A stretch of DNA of 64,000 nucleotides from DATGUN01 sp035301285 (GCA_035301285.1 DATGUN010000090.1:62001-126000), one strand, 5' to 3'. Positions 51,015-60,196 are shown, counted from the stretch's first letter. The notes: generated from the sequence alone by a model not told the origin. Translations and numbers: made by a program.

Positions 51015-51362
51015 ATGGAAGAAAAAGAACTGATCCAGATTATTGCAAAAGCATGTGATGACAAACTTGCAAAAAATATTGTAGCTCTTGATATGAAAGA
51101 AGTTTCCTTTATGGCAGACTATTTCCTGATATGTCACGGGAACAATGAAAGACAAGTTCAGGCTATTGCAAAAGCGATTAAAGATGGCGTATCAGCGTAT
51201 GACTTTGAAATACAGCGAATGGAGGGGTATGAACAAGGTAGATGGGTTCTCGTCGACTTTGGGGGAATTGTATGTCACGTTTTCCATGAAGAAGAACGAC
51301 AATATTACAACTTAGAGCGACTATGGGGAGATGCTCCAGAAATAAAATTAATGGTTGATTGA
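51015..51362 (+). CDS. rsfS: Ribosomal silencing factor RsfS
   Basis: A 115-residue RsfS (Iojap family): MADYFLICHGNNERQVQAI, MEGYEQGRWVLVDFGGIVCHVF and YYNLERLWGDAPE. It binds L14 and stops subunits joining when nutrients are short. The ATG at 51015 follows GGAGGG (51000-51005) by 9 bases; a TTG at 51012 is an alternative. Confidence 0.95.
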   Translation: MEEKELIQIIAKACDDKLAKNIVALDMKEVSFMADYFLICHGNNERQVQAIAKAIKDGVSAYDFEIQRMEGYEQGRWVLVDFGGIVCHVFHEEERQYYNLERLWGDAPEIKLMVD

Positions 51363-51374
51363 GGGGTTAAACAA

Positions 51375-52133
51375 ATGGTATATCAACAAATGGCGTATGT
51401 ATATGATGCATTGATGGAAAATGCTCCCTATGATAAATGGCTCACAGTGACGGAAATGATTTTTAAAAAGGAAAATAAACCGATCCAGTCGATTCTTGAT
51501 ATCGGTTGTGGGACAGGTCAAATGACGATCCGTCTTGCCGAAAGCGGCTATCAGACAGTAGGTGTTGACATATCTGAAGACATGTTGGCCTATGCTCAGT
51601 TTCAAGCACAAGAAAAGCATCTACCCATTCAATGGATTCATCAAGATGTCCGAACATTGGAGGTCTTGAACGGTTTTGATGCGATTGTAAGTTACTGTGA
51701 TGTCATGAATTATATTACAACCGAGGATGAATTATGTGCCGTTTTTCATAATATATACAACGCTTTGAATGACGATGGGATCTTTATATTCGATGTCCAT
51801 TCGGTGGCACATGTGCATAACAATATGATCAATCAGACATTTGCCGACGTGCGGGATGATGTGGCATACATTTGGTTTTGTGAGTCGGGAGACAATCTAG
51901 GAGAGATGTATCATGATCTCACCTTCTTTATCCGGGATGACAACAATACATTCGAAAAGTTTTCCGAAGAACATCATCAACGAACCTTTAAAATCAATTC
52001 ATATATAAATTTATTAAAAGAAGCAGGTTTTGAAAAATGTAAAGTGTATGCTGATTTTGACGTAAATAATCATTTTGAGGAAGGTTCGGCTGAGAGAATT
52101 TTCTTTTCCGCCATGAAAACATCTGAAAAATGA
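51375..52133 (+). CDS. yqeM: Class I SAM-dependent methyltransferase YqeM
   Basis: A 252-residue Rossmann methyltransferase: LDIGCGTGQMTIRLAE (motif I), VGVDISEDMLAYAQ and FDAIVSYCDVMNYI. Substrate unknown. It is the last gene of the yqeG-yqeM operon, as in B. subtilis. In B. subtilis comER (minus strand) follows; here the comEA promoter region follows directly. Confidence 0.9.
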   Translation: MVYQQMAYVYDALMENAPYDKWLTVTEMIFKKENKPIQSILDIGCGTGQMTIRLAESGYQTVGVDISEDMLAYAQFQAQEKHLPIQWIHQDVRTLEVLNGFDAIVSYCDVMNYITTEDELCAVFHNIYNALNDDGIFIFDVHSVAHVHNNMINQTFADVRDDVAYIWFCESGDNLGEMYHDLTFFIRDDNNTFEKFSEEHHQRTFKINSYINLLKEAGFEKCKVYADFDVNNHFEEGSAERIFFSAMKTSEK

Positions 52134-52195
52134 CGTTTTCCCGACGGATTCATTCAGTAACGGGGTTTTTCTATTTCGAATATACCTGCTATAAT
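52127..52195 (+). promoter_or_regulatory. comEA promoter with a candidate ComK box
   Basis: AAAA-TGACG-TTTT at 52127-52139 is a perfect AT-box; GTAA-CGGGG-TTTT at 52157-52169 is a weaker second box, 17 bases further on, near the 18-base spacing used by one class of K-boxes. An extended -10 TGCTATAAT is at 52187-52195. The first box overlaps the yqeM stop codon. Confidence 0.5.
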
Positions 52196-52247
52196 ATGGT
52201 CAATACATATTTTATCCACGAAAATACCCCATAAAGGAAGTGCCCTC

Positions 52248-52841
52248 ATGAAAGAAATCAAGAAAAAAGCATTATTCCTATCACCTCTTCTTCTGTTCGT
52301 CATCGTTACATTCTTTTTCTATAAAAAAACGGATGATGATTTGGATACCCAATTCAGTCAAGTCAATGCAAATGATTCTCAAACCGATGACACATCAAAT
52401 GAACCTGATGAAAAAGAGACTGATGAAACTGCCATTGTCGATATTAAAGGGGCGGTTGAACAGCCTGGCATTTATGAAATCACATCGGATATGCGTGTTG
52501 ATGATGTACTTGACATGGCAGGTGGATTTACAAGCTCAGCAAACACATTATCGGTAAATTTAGCTGAAAAAGTGTACGATGAAATGGTTATTGTAGTGCC
52601 CGAGGATGGAGAAGATACACAAGCTTCTTCGCCTGATGGCCAATCCGCTAAAGTTCGGATCAATCAGGCTTCACAAGAAGAAATCGAATCGTTGACGGGG
52701 ATCGGCCCTTCAAAAGCAGAAGCCATTATCCAATACCGCGATGAAAATGGCCCGTTTAAAACAGCTGAAGATTTATTGGACGTATCAGGTATAGGTGAGC
52801 AGACGTTGGAAAGCTTTAGGGAAGACATCCTCGTTCCATAA
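52248..52841 (+). CDS. comEA: Competence DNA receptor ComEA
   Basis: A 197-residue membrane-anchored DNA-binding protein. N-terminal anchor (about 8-26), acidic linker (about 30-65), SLBB domain (AIVDIKGAVEQPGIYEI, then MAGGFTSSANT), and a C-terminal double helix-hairpin-helix (VRINQASQEEIESLTGIGPS, then LLDVSGIGEQTL). It binds incoming DNA at the cell surface. It is first in comEA-comEB-comEC. Confidence 0.96.
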   Translation: MKEIKKKALFLSPLLLFVIVTFFFYKKTDDDLDTQFSQVNANDSQTDDTSNEPDEKETDETAIVDIKGAVEQPGIYEITSDMRVDDVLDMAGGFTSSANTLSVNLAEKVYDEMVIVVPEDGEDTQASSPDGQSAKVRINQASQEEIESLTGIGPSKAEAIIQYRDENGPFKTAEDLLDVSGIGEQTLESFREDILVP

Positions 52842-52907
52842 TCGAACGATATATTTTAAATGTATTATATTTACATATCCATAATTTTTTATAAGGTGGT
52901 CAATCCT

Positions 52908-53474
52908 ATGGAAAGAATATCATGGAATCAATATTTTATGGCACAAAGCAGTTTACTGGCTTTACGCAGTACGTGCACAAGATTGATGGTAGGTGCCACC
53001 ATTGTGCGTGATAAACGAATCATAGCAGGTGGTTATAACGGCAGTGTATCAGGAGGTGTCCACTGTATAGATGAAGGATGTTATGTCATAGATGGACACT
53101 GTGTGCGTACGATACATGCAGAAGCGAATGCTTTGCTGCAATGTGCGAAATTTGGCGTACCGACCGATAACGCAGAAATATATGTCACTCATTTTCCATG
53201 TTTACAATGCAGTAAGCAAATCATCCAAAGCGGTATTAAAGCGGTATATTATGCTGATGATTACAAAAACCATCCATATGCCATTGAGTTGTTTGAAAAT
53301 AGTGGGGTAAAAATGGAAAAGGTGCCATTAACGGATTTGGCTTTAGACACCAACTTTACAGAAAAAAAAGCCTTCGTCGAATCATTATTGCAACAAATGG
53401 AATCTGTCTCAGATAGTAAGGCAGATTTAAAGAAGTTAAAAGAAGAAGCACATGAACTATTTCATTTACCCTAG
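52908..53474 (+). CDS. comEB: ComEB, dCMP deaminase-like protein
   Basis: A 188-residue zinc deaminase: HAEANALLQC with catalytic Glu and zinc His; THFPCLQCSKQ with two zinc Cys. The start MERISWNQYFMAQSSLLALR is that of ComEB. The ATG at 52908 has AAGGTGG 8 bases upstream; the longer frame from 52860 lacks this. ComEB is not essential for DNA uptake in B. subtilis but helps place ComGA at the pole. Confidence 0.94.
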   Translation: MERISWNQYFMAQSSLLALRSTCTRLMVGATIVRDKRIIAGGYNGSVSGGVHCIDEGCYVIDGHCVRTIHAEANALLQCAKFGVPTDNAEIYVTHFPCLQCSKQIIQSGIKAVYYADDYKNHPYAIELFENSGVKMEKVPLTDLALDTNFTEKKAFVESLLQQMESVSDSKADLKKLKEEAHELFHLP

Positions 53475-53517
53475 TTCATATAAACCTTTAAAGTGATTGG
53501 AGGTATGCTTACTTATA

Positions 53518-55812
53518 ATGAAAGGATATTGGCATTTTATAGCACTTTCGGCAAGTATATCTGCACTTACCGTTATATATGGCCATTACTGGTTCATATT
53601 CGGTTATTTTGCGTGGTTGTTCTACTTATATCTTTTTCGGGGCTTGAAGTGGCAGGTTATATTATATTCGAGCCTCACCCTCCTGATTTTTATATTTTAT
53701 ATTCCTTCTGTTGATCACACCTCATCATCTGTAACCACAGAATCATCCCACTCTCAACTTTTAATGACCGGCACAATTATAAGTCCTCTGAAAGAAACTC
53801 CAACCTATATACAATTTTCTTTTGAAAAGGATTCTGATGCACAGAACCTGCTTGTATATTATTTTAAAAATGATTCCGATTCCCGATTACTATCCGATAT
53901 TAATGCCCAATACGGACAGACTTGTCAAATAAGTGGAAAAACTGATAGGGTCCAGCATGCTACCAATCCCGGACAATTCGATTTTAATGATTATCTGAAC
54001 CGACAAGGGATTGACATTCAAATGATTGTTGAGTCACTCTCCGATATAAATTGCACCGGAAAAAATGCCTTATCATTTATCCATTCCCTCCGCAGGGGTG
54101 TTATGTCATATGCACAAGCACATTTAAGTGACTATTCTTTTGGGTGGGTATCTGCACTTATATTCGGTGAAGATTCTTTTATATCGGAGGATACGATTGA
54201 ATTATTCCAGTATTGGGGGTTGTCCCATTTACTTGCTATATCGGGGTTACATGTTGGATTGATCGTATCACTTATATATTTTCTCTTAATAAAATTAAAT
54301 GTACTCACTAAAGAACGGACACAGACTTTAATGTTGTTTTTCCTGCCGTTTTATGCAATGCTTGCAGGCGGAGCTCCTTCAGTCTGGCGGGCAAGCCTAA
54401 TGGTGTTGTTCGTATTGATATGCCATAAACTTAAAATCCGTATGAGTATGACAGATATATTCAGTTTGGTATTTATTGGATTGGTATTCATGGATCCCAT
54501 GCTTATTTATCATATCGGGTTCCAGTTATCTTTCATTGTTACGTTTGGTCTATTACTATCCAAAAAGTGGCTTAAGGAAACAACACACCCATTATTTCTC
54601 ATCATTAAAATCAGTTTTGTCTCACAAATGATGATCGTCCCACTTCAGGTTGGATATTTTTTGGTTTTTCAGCCACTTTCAATCATCTTGAATATCGTTG
54701 TTGTTCCATACTTTTCTATGTTTGTCATTCCATATATGTTCATTTTATTGGCTACATCACCGTTGCCATTAATCGGCAAGGGATTCGATTTCGCTTTTGA
54801 AGTTGTTCACAAAGGATTTGTTCAATGTATCCAGTTCGTCGATAAGATAGCAGATTATCCATTTATTCTTGGTTCCTTTCCCTTATTGTTTACGCTCCTG
54901 TATTATCTTTTTTTCTTCACGATGATGCAGCGAATGGAATTAAAAAAACAATTACAAGCTTTTTTTTATGGATGTCTTGTAGTTGGCGTATTAGTTGGGA
55001 TCTCCTTAAAACCTCACTTTTCCCCCGAAGGTCGTATCACGATGCTCGATGTAGGACAGGGTGATTCATTTGTCATAGAATTACCATATCGAAAAGCAGT
55101 GATTTTGTATGATGCTGCTGCGACCGTTTCCTTTACTGACTGGACCCCTTCGGATAAAGTATATAAAAATGTGATTAAACCTTATCTATATCACCGAGGC
55201 ATCCAAAAGATCGATGCTATCGTATTATCACATGAAGACATGGATCATATGGGGAGTGTCCAATTTTTATTAGATGATTTTCACGTTGACCGAATGATCA
55301 CAAATCGTTTTTATGAAAATACAAAAGATATACAGAAGGAATGGGATAAACATTCGATACCGATGAAAACATTCCAGAAAGGTGATGCATTCACGATTGG
55401 TTCACAGGAGTTCCTCGTCCTTTCACCAGGATATGAAAAAAATTCACCTAACGAAAATTCGTTAATTTTGTATACGGTTCTCGGTGGTAAAAGGTGGCTA
55501 CTGACAGGTGACATGGAAAATCAGACGGAAAAAGATATAAGAGAGGATTTCCCGGAACTTGAAGTGGATGTCCACCAAGTTGCACATCATGGGAGCAATA
55601 CATCGACGAGCGAAGAACTCATGGGTTGGCTTAGGCCAGAATATTCCTTGATATCAGTGGGTAGAAACAATATGTACGGTCACCCCAATGCTGAAGTAGT
55701 GGAATTGATTCATCATTTTGATTCAACATTATTAAGGACGGATGAACATGGAGCCATTACATATCGATTCACAAAAGAGGGGGGAGATTTCTTCCGTTTC
55801 TTGCCGAAGTGA
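53518..55812 (+). CDS. comEC: DNA uptake channel ComEC/Rec2
   Basis: About 764 residues if started at the ATG at 53518. N-terminal helices and an OB-type ectodomain (ATNPGQFDFNDYLNRQGI) precede the competence membrane core (HLLAISGLHVGLIVSL, PSVWRASLMVL) and a C-terminal metallo-beta-lactamase domain (ITMLDVGQGDSFVIELP, LSHEDMDHMGS, LLTGDMEN, VAHHGSNTSTSEEL). Metal ligands look intact, so the domain may be an active nuclease. The start is uncertain: GGAGG at 53499-53503 lies 14 bases from this ATG; TTG 53497 overlaps it. Confidence 0.92.
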   Translation: MKGYWHFIALSASISALTVIYGHYWFIFGYFAWLFYLYLFRGLKWQVILYSSLTLLIFIFYIPSVDHTSSSVTTESSHSQLLMTGTIISPLKETPTYIQFSFEKDSDAQNLLVYYFKNDSDSRLLSDINAQYGQTCQISGKTDRVQHATNPGQFDFNDYLNRQGIDIQMIVESLSDINCTGKNALSFIHSLRRGVMSYAQAHLSDYSFGWVSALIFGEDSFISEDTIELFQYWGLSHLLAISGLHVGLIVSLIYFLLIKLNVLTKERTQTLMLFFLPFYAMLAGGAPSVWRASLMVLFVLICHKLKIRMSMTDIFSLVFIGLVFMDPMLIYHIGFQLSFIVTFGLLLSKKWLKETTHPLFLIIKISFVSQMMIVPLQVGYFLVFQPLSIILNIVVVPYFSMFVIPYMFILLATSPLPLIGKGFDFAFEVVHKGFVQCIQFVDKIADYPFILGSFPLLFTLLYYLFFFTMMQRMELKKQLQAFFYGCLVVGVLVGISLKPHFSPEGRITMLDVGQGDSFVIELPYRKAVILYDAAATVSFTDWTPSDKVYKNVIKPYLYHRGIQKIDAIVLSHEDMDHMGSVQFLLDDFHVDRMITNRFYENTKDIQKEWDKHSIPMKTFQKGDAFTIGSQEFLVLSPGYEKNSPNENSLILYTVLGGKRWLLTGDMENQTEKDIREDFPELEVDVHQVAHHGSNTSTSEELMGWLRPEYSLISVGRNNMYGHPNAEVVELIHHFDSTLLRTDEHGAITYRFTKEGGDFFRFLPK

Positions 55813-55813
55813 A

Positions 55814-55856
55814 ACAATCCCTGCCGACTATTGAGATTAAGGCAGGGATTGTATTC
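55814..55856. terminator. Terminator between comEC and yqzM
   Basis: ACAATCCCTGCC (55814-55825) and GGCAGGGATTGT (55841-55852) form a perfect 12-base stem right after the comEC stop. It lies between convergent genes and has little T tract on either strand. Confidence 0.7.
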
Positions 55857-55893
55857 ATATTCAATCATCGAATTAAATATGTATATGTTGTTT

Positions 55894-56028
55894 TCAAGAT
55901 GTTGCTACATTGATGACGACGCCAATGACAAAAATTAGGACAAAGAAAATAAACGAAAAGGTAAAACCCTTGATGGCACCAGGAATGTCATTTTCTTTGG
56001 ATTGTGGATCTTGTTCAAATTCGTTCAT
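55894..56028 (-). CDS. YqzM family small membrane protein
   Basis: A 44-residue protein starting MNEFEQDPQSKENDIPGAIK, then one membrane helix (about 22-42). The MNEFE start, size, and position on the opposite strand between comEC and holA match B. subtilis YqzM. Function unknown. AGGAGG lies 6 bases before the ATG. Confidence 0.85.
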   Translation of the reverse strand: MNEFEQDPQSKENDIPGAIKGFTFSFIFFVLIFVIGVVINVATS

Positions 56029-56165
56029 GTTAATCCTCCTATTCATAAATAGTATATATCATATGTTGATAAAAATCCAGTTTGATTCCACGCGAGCTAT
56101 TCTCCAAAATTAGCAAGAGTTAACACCCATACTTTAACGAAAATAGGCTATTCTAACACATACCC

Positions 56166-56199
56166 GCTTGAAAGACAGTTGCTAGTGCTGTTTTTCAGC
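56166..56199 (+). terminator. Hairpin in the yqzM-holA gap
   Basis: GCTTGAAAGACAG (56166-56178) pairs with CTGTTTTTCAGC (56188-56199): 12 pairs, one bulge, one wobble, 9-base loop. There is no gene on the plus strand just upstream, so what it would terminate is unclear. Confidence 0.45.
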
Positions 56200-56215
56200 G
56201 TTCATATAGATTTTG

Positions 56216-56244
56216 CAGGGGGATAATCCTATTTTATCTCCCTG
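56216..56244 (+). terminator. Second hairpin in the yqzM-holA gap
   Basis: CAGGGGGATAA (56216-56226) pairs with TTATCTCCCTG (56234-56244), one wobble, 7-base loop, followed by TTTATTGATTT. It lies about 75 bases before the holA ATG. Confidence 0.45.
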
Positions 56245-56318
56245 TTTATTGATTTATCCTTGCTAAAGTTTATTGTACAATTTAACATTGATAATATCAA
56301 CTATCGGGGTGGAAGAGT

Positions 56319-57350
56319 ATGTCATACCAAAACGTTTTAAATCAAGTCAAGAAGAAACAAATGGCACCAGTATATTTATTATATGGCACAGAAACTTATT
56401 TCATACAGGATCTCAAGGAGAAAATAACAGAAACAGTCGTGCCTGAACAAGATAGCGAAAACATCATTCATTATGATTTGGAGGAAACTCCAATTCAGGA
56501 AGTGGTTGCTGATGCTGAAACGTATCCACTTTTCAGTGAACAGAAATTGATCATTGCAAGTAATCCAGTGTTTTTAAAAGCAAAGCCTCCTAAAATATTA
56601 TTCGAACACCATGTAGACGTATTATACGATTACCTTAATGATCCGGTCCCATTCACAACCCTGGTCTTTATTGCACCATATGAAAAAATCGATGAACGGA
56701 AAAAGATAAGTAAAGCATTAAAAAAACATGCGACTGTTGCCATATGTCAGCCATTGCGTGAAAAAGAAACGGCCAGATGGATTAATGATTATTCTGCCGA
56801 GTTGGCCATAACCATTGATCCTGATGTGATAGAGATGCTTGAGGCTGAATTTTCCGGTAATCTTGATATTTTAAAAAATGAATTACATAAATATGCTTTA
56901 TATGTCGGAAAAGGAGGATTCGTTTCATCCGATGTCGCCAATAAGTTGACTTCACATTCCATCAATCACACCAGTTTACGACTGGCAGATGCTGTCATGG
57001 AACAAGATTTATCTCTTGCAGTCAATATCAGCAAAGATTTATTGAAAATGAAAGAAGAACCTATTGCAATCATCGGTTTATTGGCATTCCAATTCCGTGC
57101 TGTTTTACGGGTTAAATTATTGAGACAATCAGGGTATACACAAACACAAATACAACAACAATTGAAAATGCATCCATTTGTCGTTAAAATGGCGATGAAA
57201 CGAGAAAGAAGATTTTCATTTCATCAGCTAGAGCGTGTCATCGGTATTTTGACCGATGCAGATGAGACGATGAAACGTGGAAGAATGGAAAAAGACTTCG
57301 CATTTGAATTATTGATATATGATTTAATTAAAACAGCATCATCTTCATAA
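56319..57350 (+). CDS. holA: DNA polymerase III delta subunit
   Basis: A 343-residue clamp-loader subunit: APVYLLYGTETYFIQDLKEK at the start, FSEQKLIIASNP, LKNELHKYALY, and LAFQFRAVLRVKLL in the C-terminal collar domain. It opens the sliding clamp. The position before rpsT and gpr matches B. subtilis YqeN. TACAAT (56276-56281) is a candidate -10. Confidence 0.94.
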   Translation: MSYQNVLNQVKKKQMAPVYLLYGTETYFIQDLKEKITETVVPEQDSENIIHYDLEETPIQEVVADAETYPLFSEQKLIIASNPVFLKAKPPKILFEHHVDVLYDYLNDPVPFTTLVFIAPYEKIDERKKISKALKKHATVAICQPLREKETARWINDYSAELAITIDPDVIEMLEAEFSGNLDILKNELHKYALYVGKGGFVSSDVANKLTSHSINHTSLRLADAVMEQDLSLAVNISKDLLKMKEEPIAIIGLLAFQFRAVLRVKLLRQSGYTQTQIQQQLKMHPFVVKMAMKRERRFSFHQLERVIGILTDADETMKRGRMEKDFAFELLIYDLIKTASSS

Positions 57351-57380
57351 AAAAACGATCCATTGAAGGATCGTTTTTTA
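57349..57380. terminator. Bidirectional terminator between holA and rpsT
   Basis: AAAAAACGATCC and GGATCGTTTTTT with a 6-base loop. It has T runs on both strands and sits between the two stop codons. Confidence 0.95.
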
Positions 57381-57650
57381 TTATGATGCGCTGACCTCGT
57401 TCAATCTCCTGGAAAGACGGGATTTTTCACGATTGCCATGATTTTTATGGATAGCGCCTTTCTGTACAGCCTTATCAATCTTCTGAACGGTTTTATGATA
57501 AGCCTGTTTTGCAGTCTCAAGTTCATTTGCCTCCAGCAAATTTTCTACACGCTTGATATTCGTACGCATATCACTTTTACAGGATTGATTTAGTGCACGT
57601 TTTTTGTTGTTTGTATGAACACGTTTAATAGCTGATTTTAAATTAGCCAA
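57381..57650 (-). CDS. rpsT: 30S ribosomal protein S20
   Basis: An 89-residue basic helical protein: MANLKSAIKRVHTNNKKRAL, then GAIHKNHGNREKSRLSRRLN. The start is TTG at 57650: AGGAGG lies 8 bases upstream, and MANLKSAIK is the family start; a GTG at 57659 would put the start against the RBS and add three residues. B. subtilis S20 has 88 residues. It is convergent with holA. Confidence 0.96.
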   Translation of the reverse strand: MANLKSAIKRVHTNNKKRALNQSCKSDMRTNIKRVENLLEANELETAKQAYHKTVQKIDKAVQKGAIHKNHGNREKSRLSRRLNEVSAS

Positions 57651-57821
57651 TTTTTTCACCTCCTAAATCAAGCCCAGATTCAATATCTGAACATATGTAT
57701 TTTATCAAATCAATGTCATGATTACAATTTCTTTGTCAAAATTTTAGTAAACTGCATGATTTCCCTCAGTTGTGTACACGCTAAAAAGAAATGTACTTAT
57801 TGATTGGGAAGGATGTATGAA

Positions 57822-58919
57822 ATGACAAATAAAAGCAAAAAACAGGTGAGAACCGATTTGGCTGTTGAAGCGAAGGATATGTATATCAAGGAAAACCATA
57901 AAAGCGAAGAGACTGTAAAAAAAGGAATACGGACCAGTGAGCGGACAGAAAATGATATAACTATTTCATATGTAGAAATTTCTGATGAAGGCGCCGATAC
58001 CATCCAAAAGAAAGCGGGCACATATATAACCATCTATGCTGATGGTGTTAAAAAGCAGGATACAAAAAGCCAAGAAAATGCAGCTAAGATACTGGCTGAT
58101 GAAATGGAAAAGCTTATACAAAAACACCATATACCCCGTGATGCAGTCTGTCTTGTGGTCGGTTTGGGAAATTGGCATGTCACCCCTGACGCATTAGGAC
58201 CCATGACGGTTGACAATGTTCTGGTAACAAGTCATTTATTTCAATTGGAGCATGAAACGGTTGCCGATGGGTATCGATCGGTTTCGGCGATTACGCCTGG
58301 CGTGATGGGGGTGACCGGTCTGGAAACAAGCGACATCATTTTCGGTATTTTAAAGCAATTTAAACCAGACTTTGTGATTGCGGTTGACGCGCTTGCATCC
58401 CGTTCGATAGAGCGTATAAATGAAACCATCCAATTATCTGATTCAGGGATTCATCCCGGTTCGGGCGTAGGTAATAAACGGAAGGAATTGAGTGAAGAAA
58501 CGTTGGGGATACCTGTATTTGCAATTGGGGTACCTACTGTTGTGGATGCAGTTACCATCACAAGCGACACAATAGATTATTTGCTGAAACATTTCGGTAA
58601 AGAATGGCGGGAAAAAGATGCCCCTTCAAAAGCGATCACCCCTTCCGGCTTATCGTTTGGAATGAACAAATTAACAGAGGATGACCTTCCCAATGAAGAA
58701 CAACGTGAAACGTTTTTGGGCCTAGTCGGTAATTTATCGGAGGAAGAAAAAAGAAATTTAATCAACGAGGTACTCAGTCCCACTGGCTATAATATGGTAG
58801 TCACGCCTAAAGAAGTGGATGAATTCATGAATGATATGGCAACCCTTGTAGCAAAAGGCCTTAACGCAGCACTTCATGAAACAGTTGATGTTGATAACGC
58901 TGCATCCTACACAAGATAA
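57822..58919 (+). CDS. gpr: Germination protease GPR
   Basis: A 365-residue aspartate-type endopeptidase that degrades small acid-soluble spore proteins at germination. It starts with a short pro-region (MTNKSKKQVRTDLAVEAKD); autoprocessing in the family occurs just before the DLAVE-type sequence. VVGLGNWHVTPDALGP, ITPGVMGVTGLETSD and DALASRSIERINETIQLSD are family signatures, the last containing conserved Asp residues. The ATG at 57822 has AAGGA 8 bases upstream. It pairs with spoIIP downstream, the usual Bacillus order. Confidence 0.96.
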   Translation: MTNKSKKQVRTDLAVEAKDMYIKENHKSEETVKKGIRTSERTENDITISYVEISDEGADTIQKKAGTYITIYADGVKKQDTKSQENAAKILADEMEKLIQKHHIPRDAVCLVVGLGNWHVTPDALGPMTVDNVLVTSHLFQLEHETVADGYRSVSAITPGVMGVTGLETSDIIFGILKQFKPDFVIAVDALASRSIERINETIQLSDSGIHPGSGVGNKRKELSEETLGIPVFAIGVPTVVDAVTITSDTIDYLLKHFGKEWREKDAPSKAITPSGLSFGMNKLTEDDLPNEEQRETFLGLVGNLSEEEKRNLINEVLSPTGYNMVVTPKEVDEFMNDMATLVAKGLNAALHETVDVDNAASYTR

Positions 58920-59020
58920 ACTCTATCCGCGTCTATCAAAATTTCATCAAATGAGTTCTACTTTTGAAACCATCGACATAGAATTTTCCAAGAAGACTTA
59001 TTTTTGGAAAGGGTGGAGAG

Positions 59021-60184
59021 ATGGTTTCAAAAGCGGAGAATCACAATCCTTCTTACCGATGGTATAAAAAAGGAAGTCTGTATATCATTTCAATCATTAT
59101 TTTGTTTATCACCATTGGCGTATTAACAACCATAAAACCTGCATACAGATTATCATCACAAGCTATCTCAAAGTGGACGAGCAATATAGACAGTTCCACC
59201 TTTTTATATATCATGGGACTTGAAAATCGCACATTCAATAATGCATTGCCAAGCGATGAATCGTTTCCGAATCTATCAGGAACATTATTTAATATGATTA
59301 TGCAAATGAAACCGAATGATCCAAGAAGCTTTTTAGGAACGGAATTACCTGGGTTCTCTATATTTGATAGAGAAATATTAATCGCCGGTGAAGGGACCAA
59401 CTATACAAATTTACCAAATGAATCATCACCACCCTTAAAAGAGGTGCTAAAGGAACATAAAGCTGTTACAGATGAAAACGATGAAGAATCAAGCAATGAT
59501 GATAGCAAGGACCCCACACCTTCGACTGACGGGAAAAAAGTGGTTTTTATATACAACACCCACAATCGAGAGTCATTTTTACCACATTTACCCGATATCA
59601 CTGACCCTGATCAAGCTTTTCATCACAAGGTAAATATAACAAAAGTCAGTGATTACCTAGCGAAAGCGTTGGAAAATGAGGGGATCGGAACCAAAGTGGA
59701 TGATACTGATATCGCGGAATTGCTCAGCGAAAATGGAATGGAGCACTCACAATCATATGAAATGTCACGCGATGTTGTCGAAAAAGCATTCAGCGAAAAT
59801 GACGATGTATCATACTCATTTGATATACATCGTGATGCGATGGGAAGAGATGTCACTACAAAAGAAATCGATGGAGATGAATATGCACGAATAGCCATTG
59901 TTATTGGGGAAGAATACGATTCATATGAAAAGAATCTTTCTCTTGCAACGGAAATCCATAACAAGCTCGAAGAAAAATATCCCGGTTTAAGCAGAGGTGT
60001 TCTACCGAAAAAAGGAGCAGGAACCAACGGAGTGTTCAATCAGGATTTATCAGACAATGCGATTCTTTTCGAATTCGGTGGTGTTGAAAATACTTTGGAA
60101 GAATTGTATCGGTCTGCGGATGCTTTGGCGGATATATTCAGCACATATTATTGGGATGCGGAAAAAGTCGATGCGGATTCTTAG
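59021..60184 (+). CDS. spoIIP: Stage II sporulation protein P
   Basis: A 387-residue membrane-anchored peptidoglycan amidase/endopeptidase. N-terminal helix (about 19-38), a variable stretch with an acidic linker (about 145-168), then the catalytic domain: IYNTHNRESFLPHL (zinc His and Glu), FDIHRDAMGR, and NAILFEFGGVENTLEEL (C-terminal Glu). With SpoIID it thins septal peptidoglycan and drives engulfment. A hairpin-like sequence (TTTTCCAA at 58984 with TTGGAAA near 59004) lies in the gap before it. Confidence 0.95.
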   Translation: MVSKAENHNPSYRWYKKGSLYIISIIILFITIGVLTTIKPAYRLSSQAISKWTSNIDSSTFLYIMGLENRTFNNALPSDESFPNLSGTLFNMIMQMKPNDPRSFLGTELPGFSIFDREILIAGEGTNYTNLPNESSPPLKEVLKEHKAVTDENDEESSNDDSKDPTPSTDGKKVVFIYNTHNRESFLPHLPDITDPDQAFHHKVNITKVSDYLAKALENEGIGTKVDDTDIAELLSENGMEHSQSYEMSRDVVEKAFSENDDVSYSFDIHRDAMGRDVTTKEIDGDEYARIAIVIGEEYDSYEKNLSLATEIHNKLEEKYPGLSRGVLPKKGAGTNGVFNQDLSDNAILFEFGGVENTLEELYRSADALADIFSTYYWDAEKVDADS

Positions 60185-60196
60185 GAGGGATGTTTC

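Noticed and set aside
55910..56113. Plus-strand frame of 67 codons after comEC
   Set aside because: It is opposite yqzM, which has a good RBS and a family match on the minus strand.
58982..59011. Hairpin TTTTCCAA/TTGGAAA as gpr terminator
   Set aside because: The stem is only about 7-8 pairs, lacks a T tract and abuts the spoIIP RBS; reported only as a note under spoIIP.
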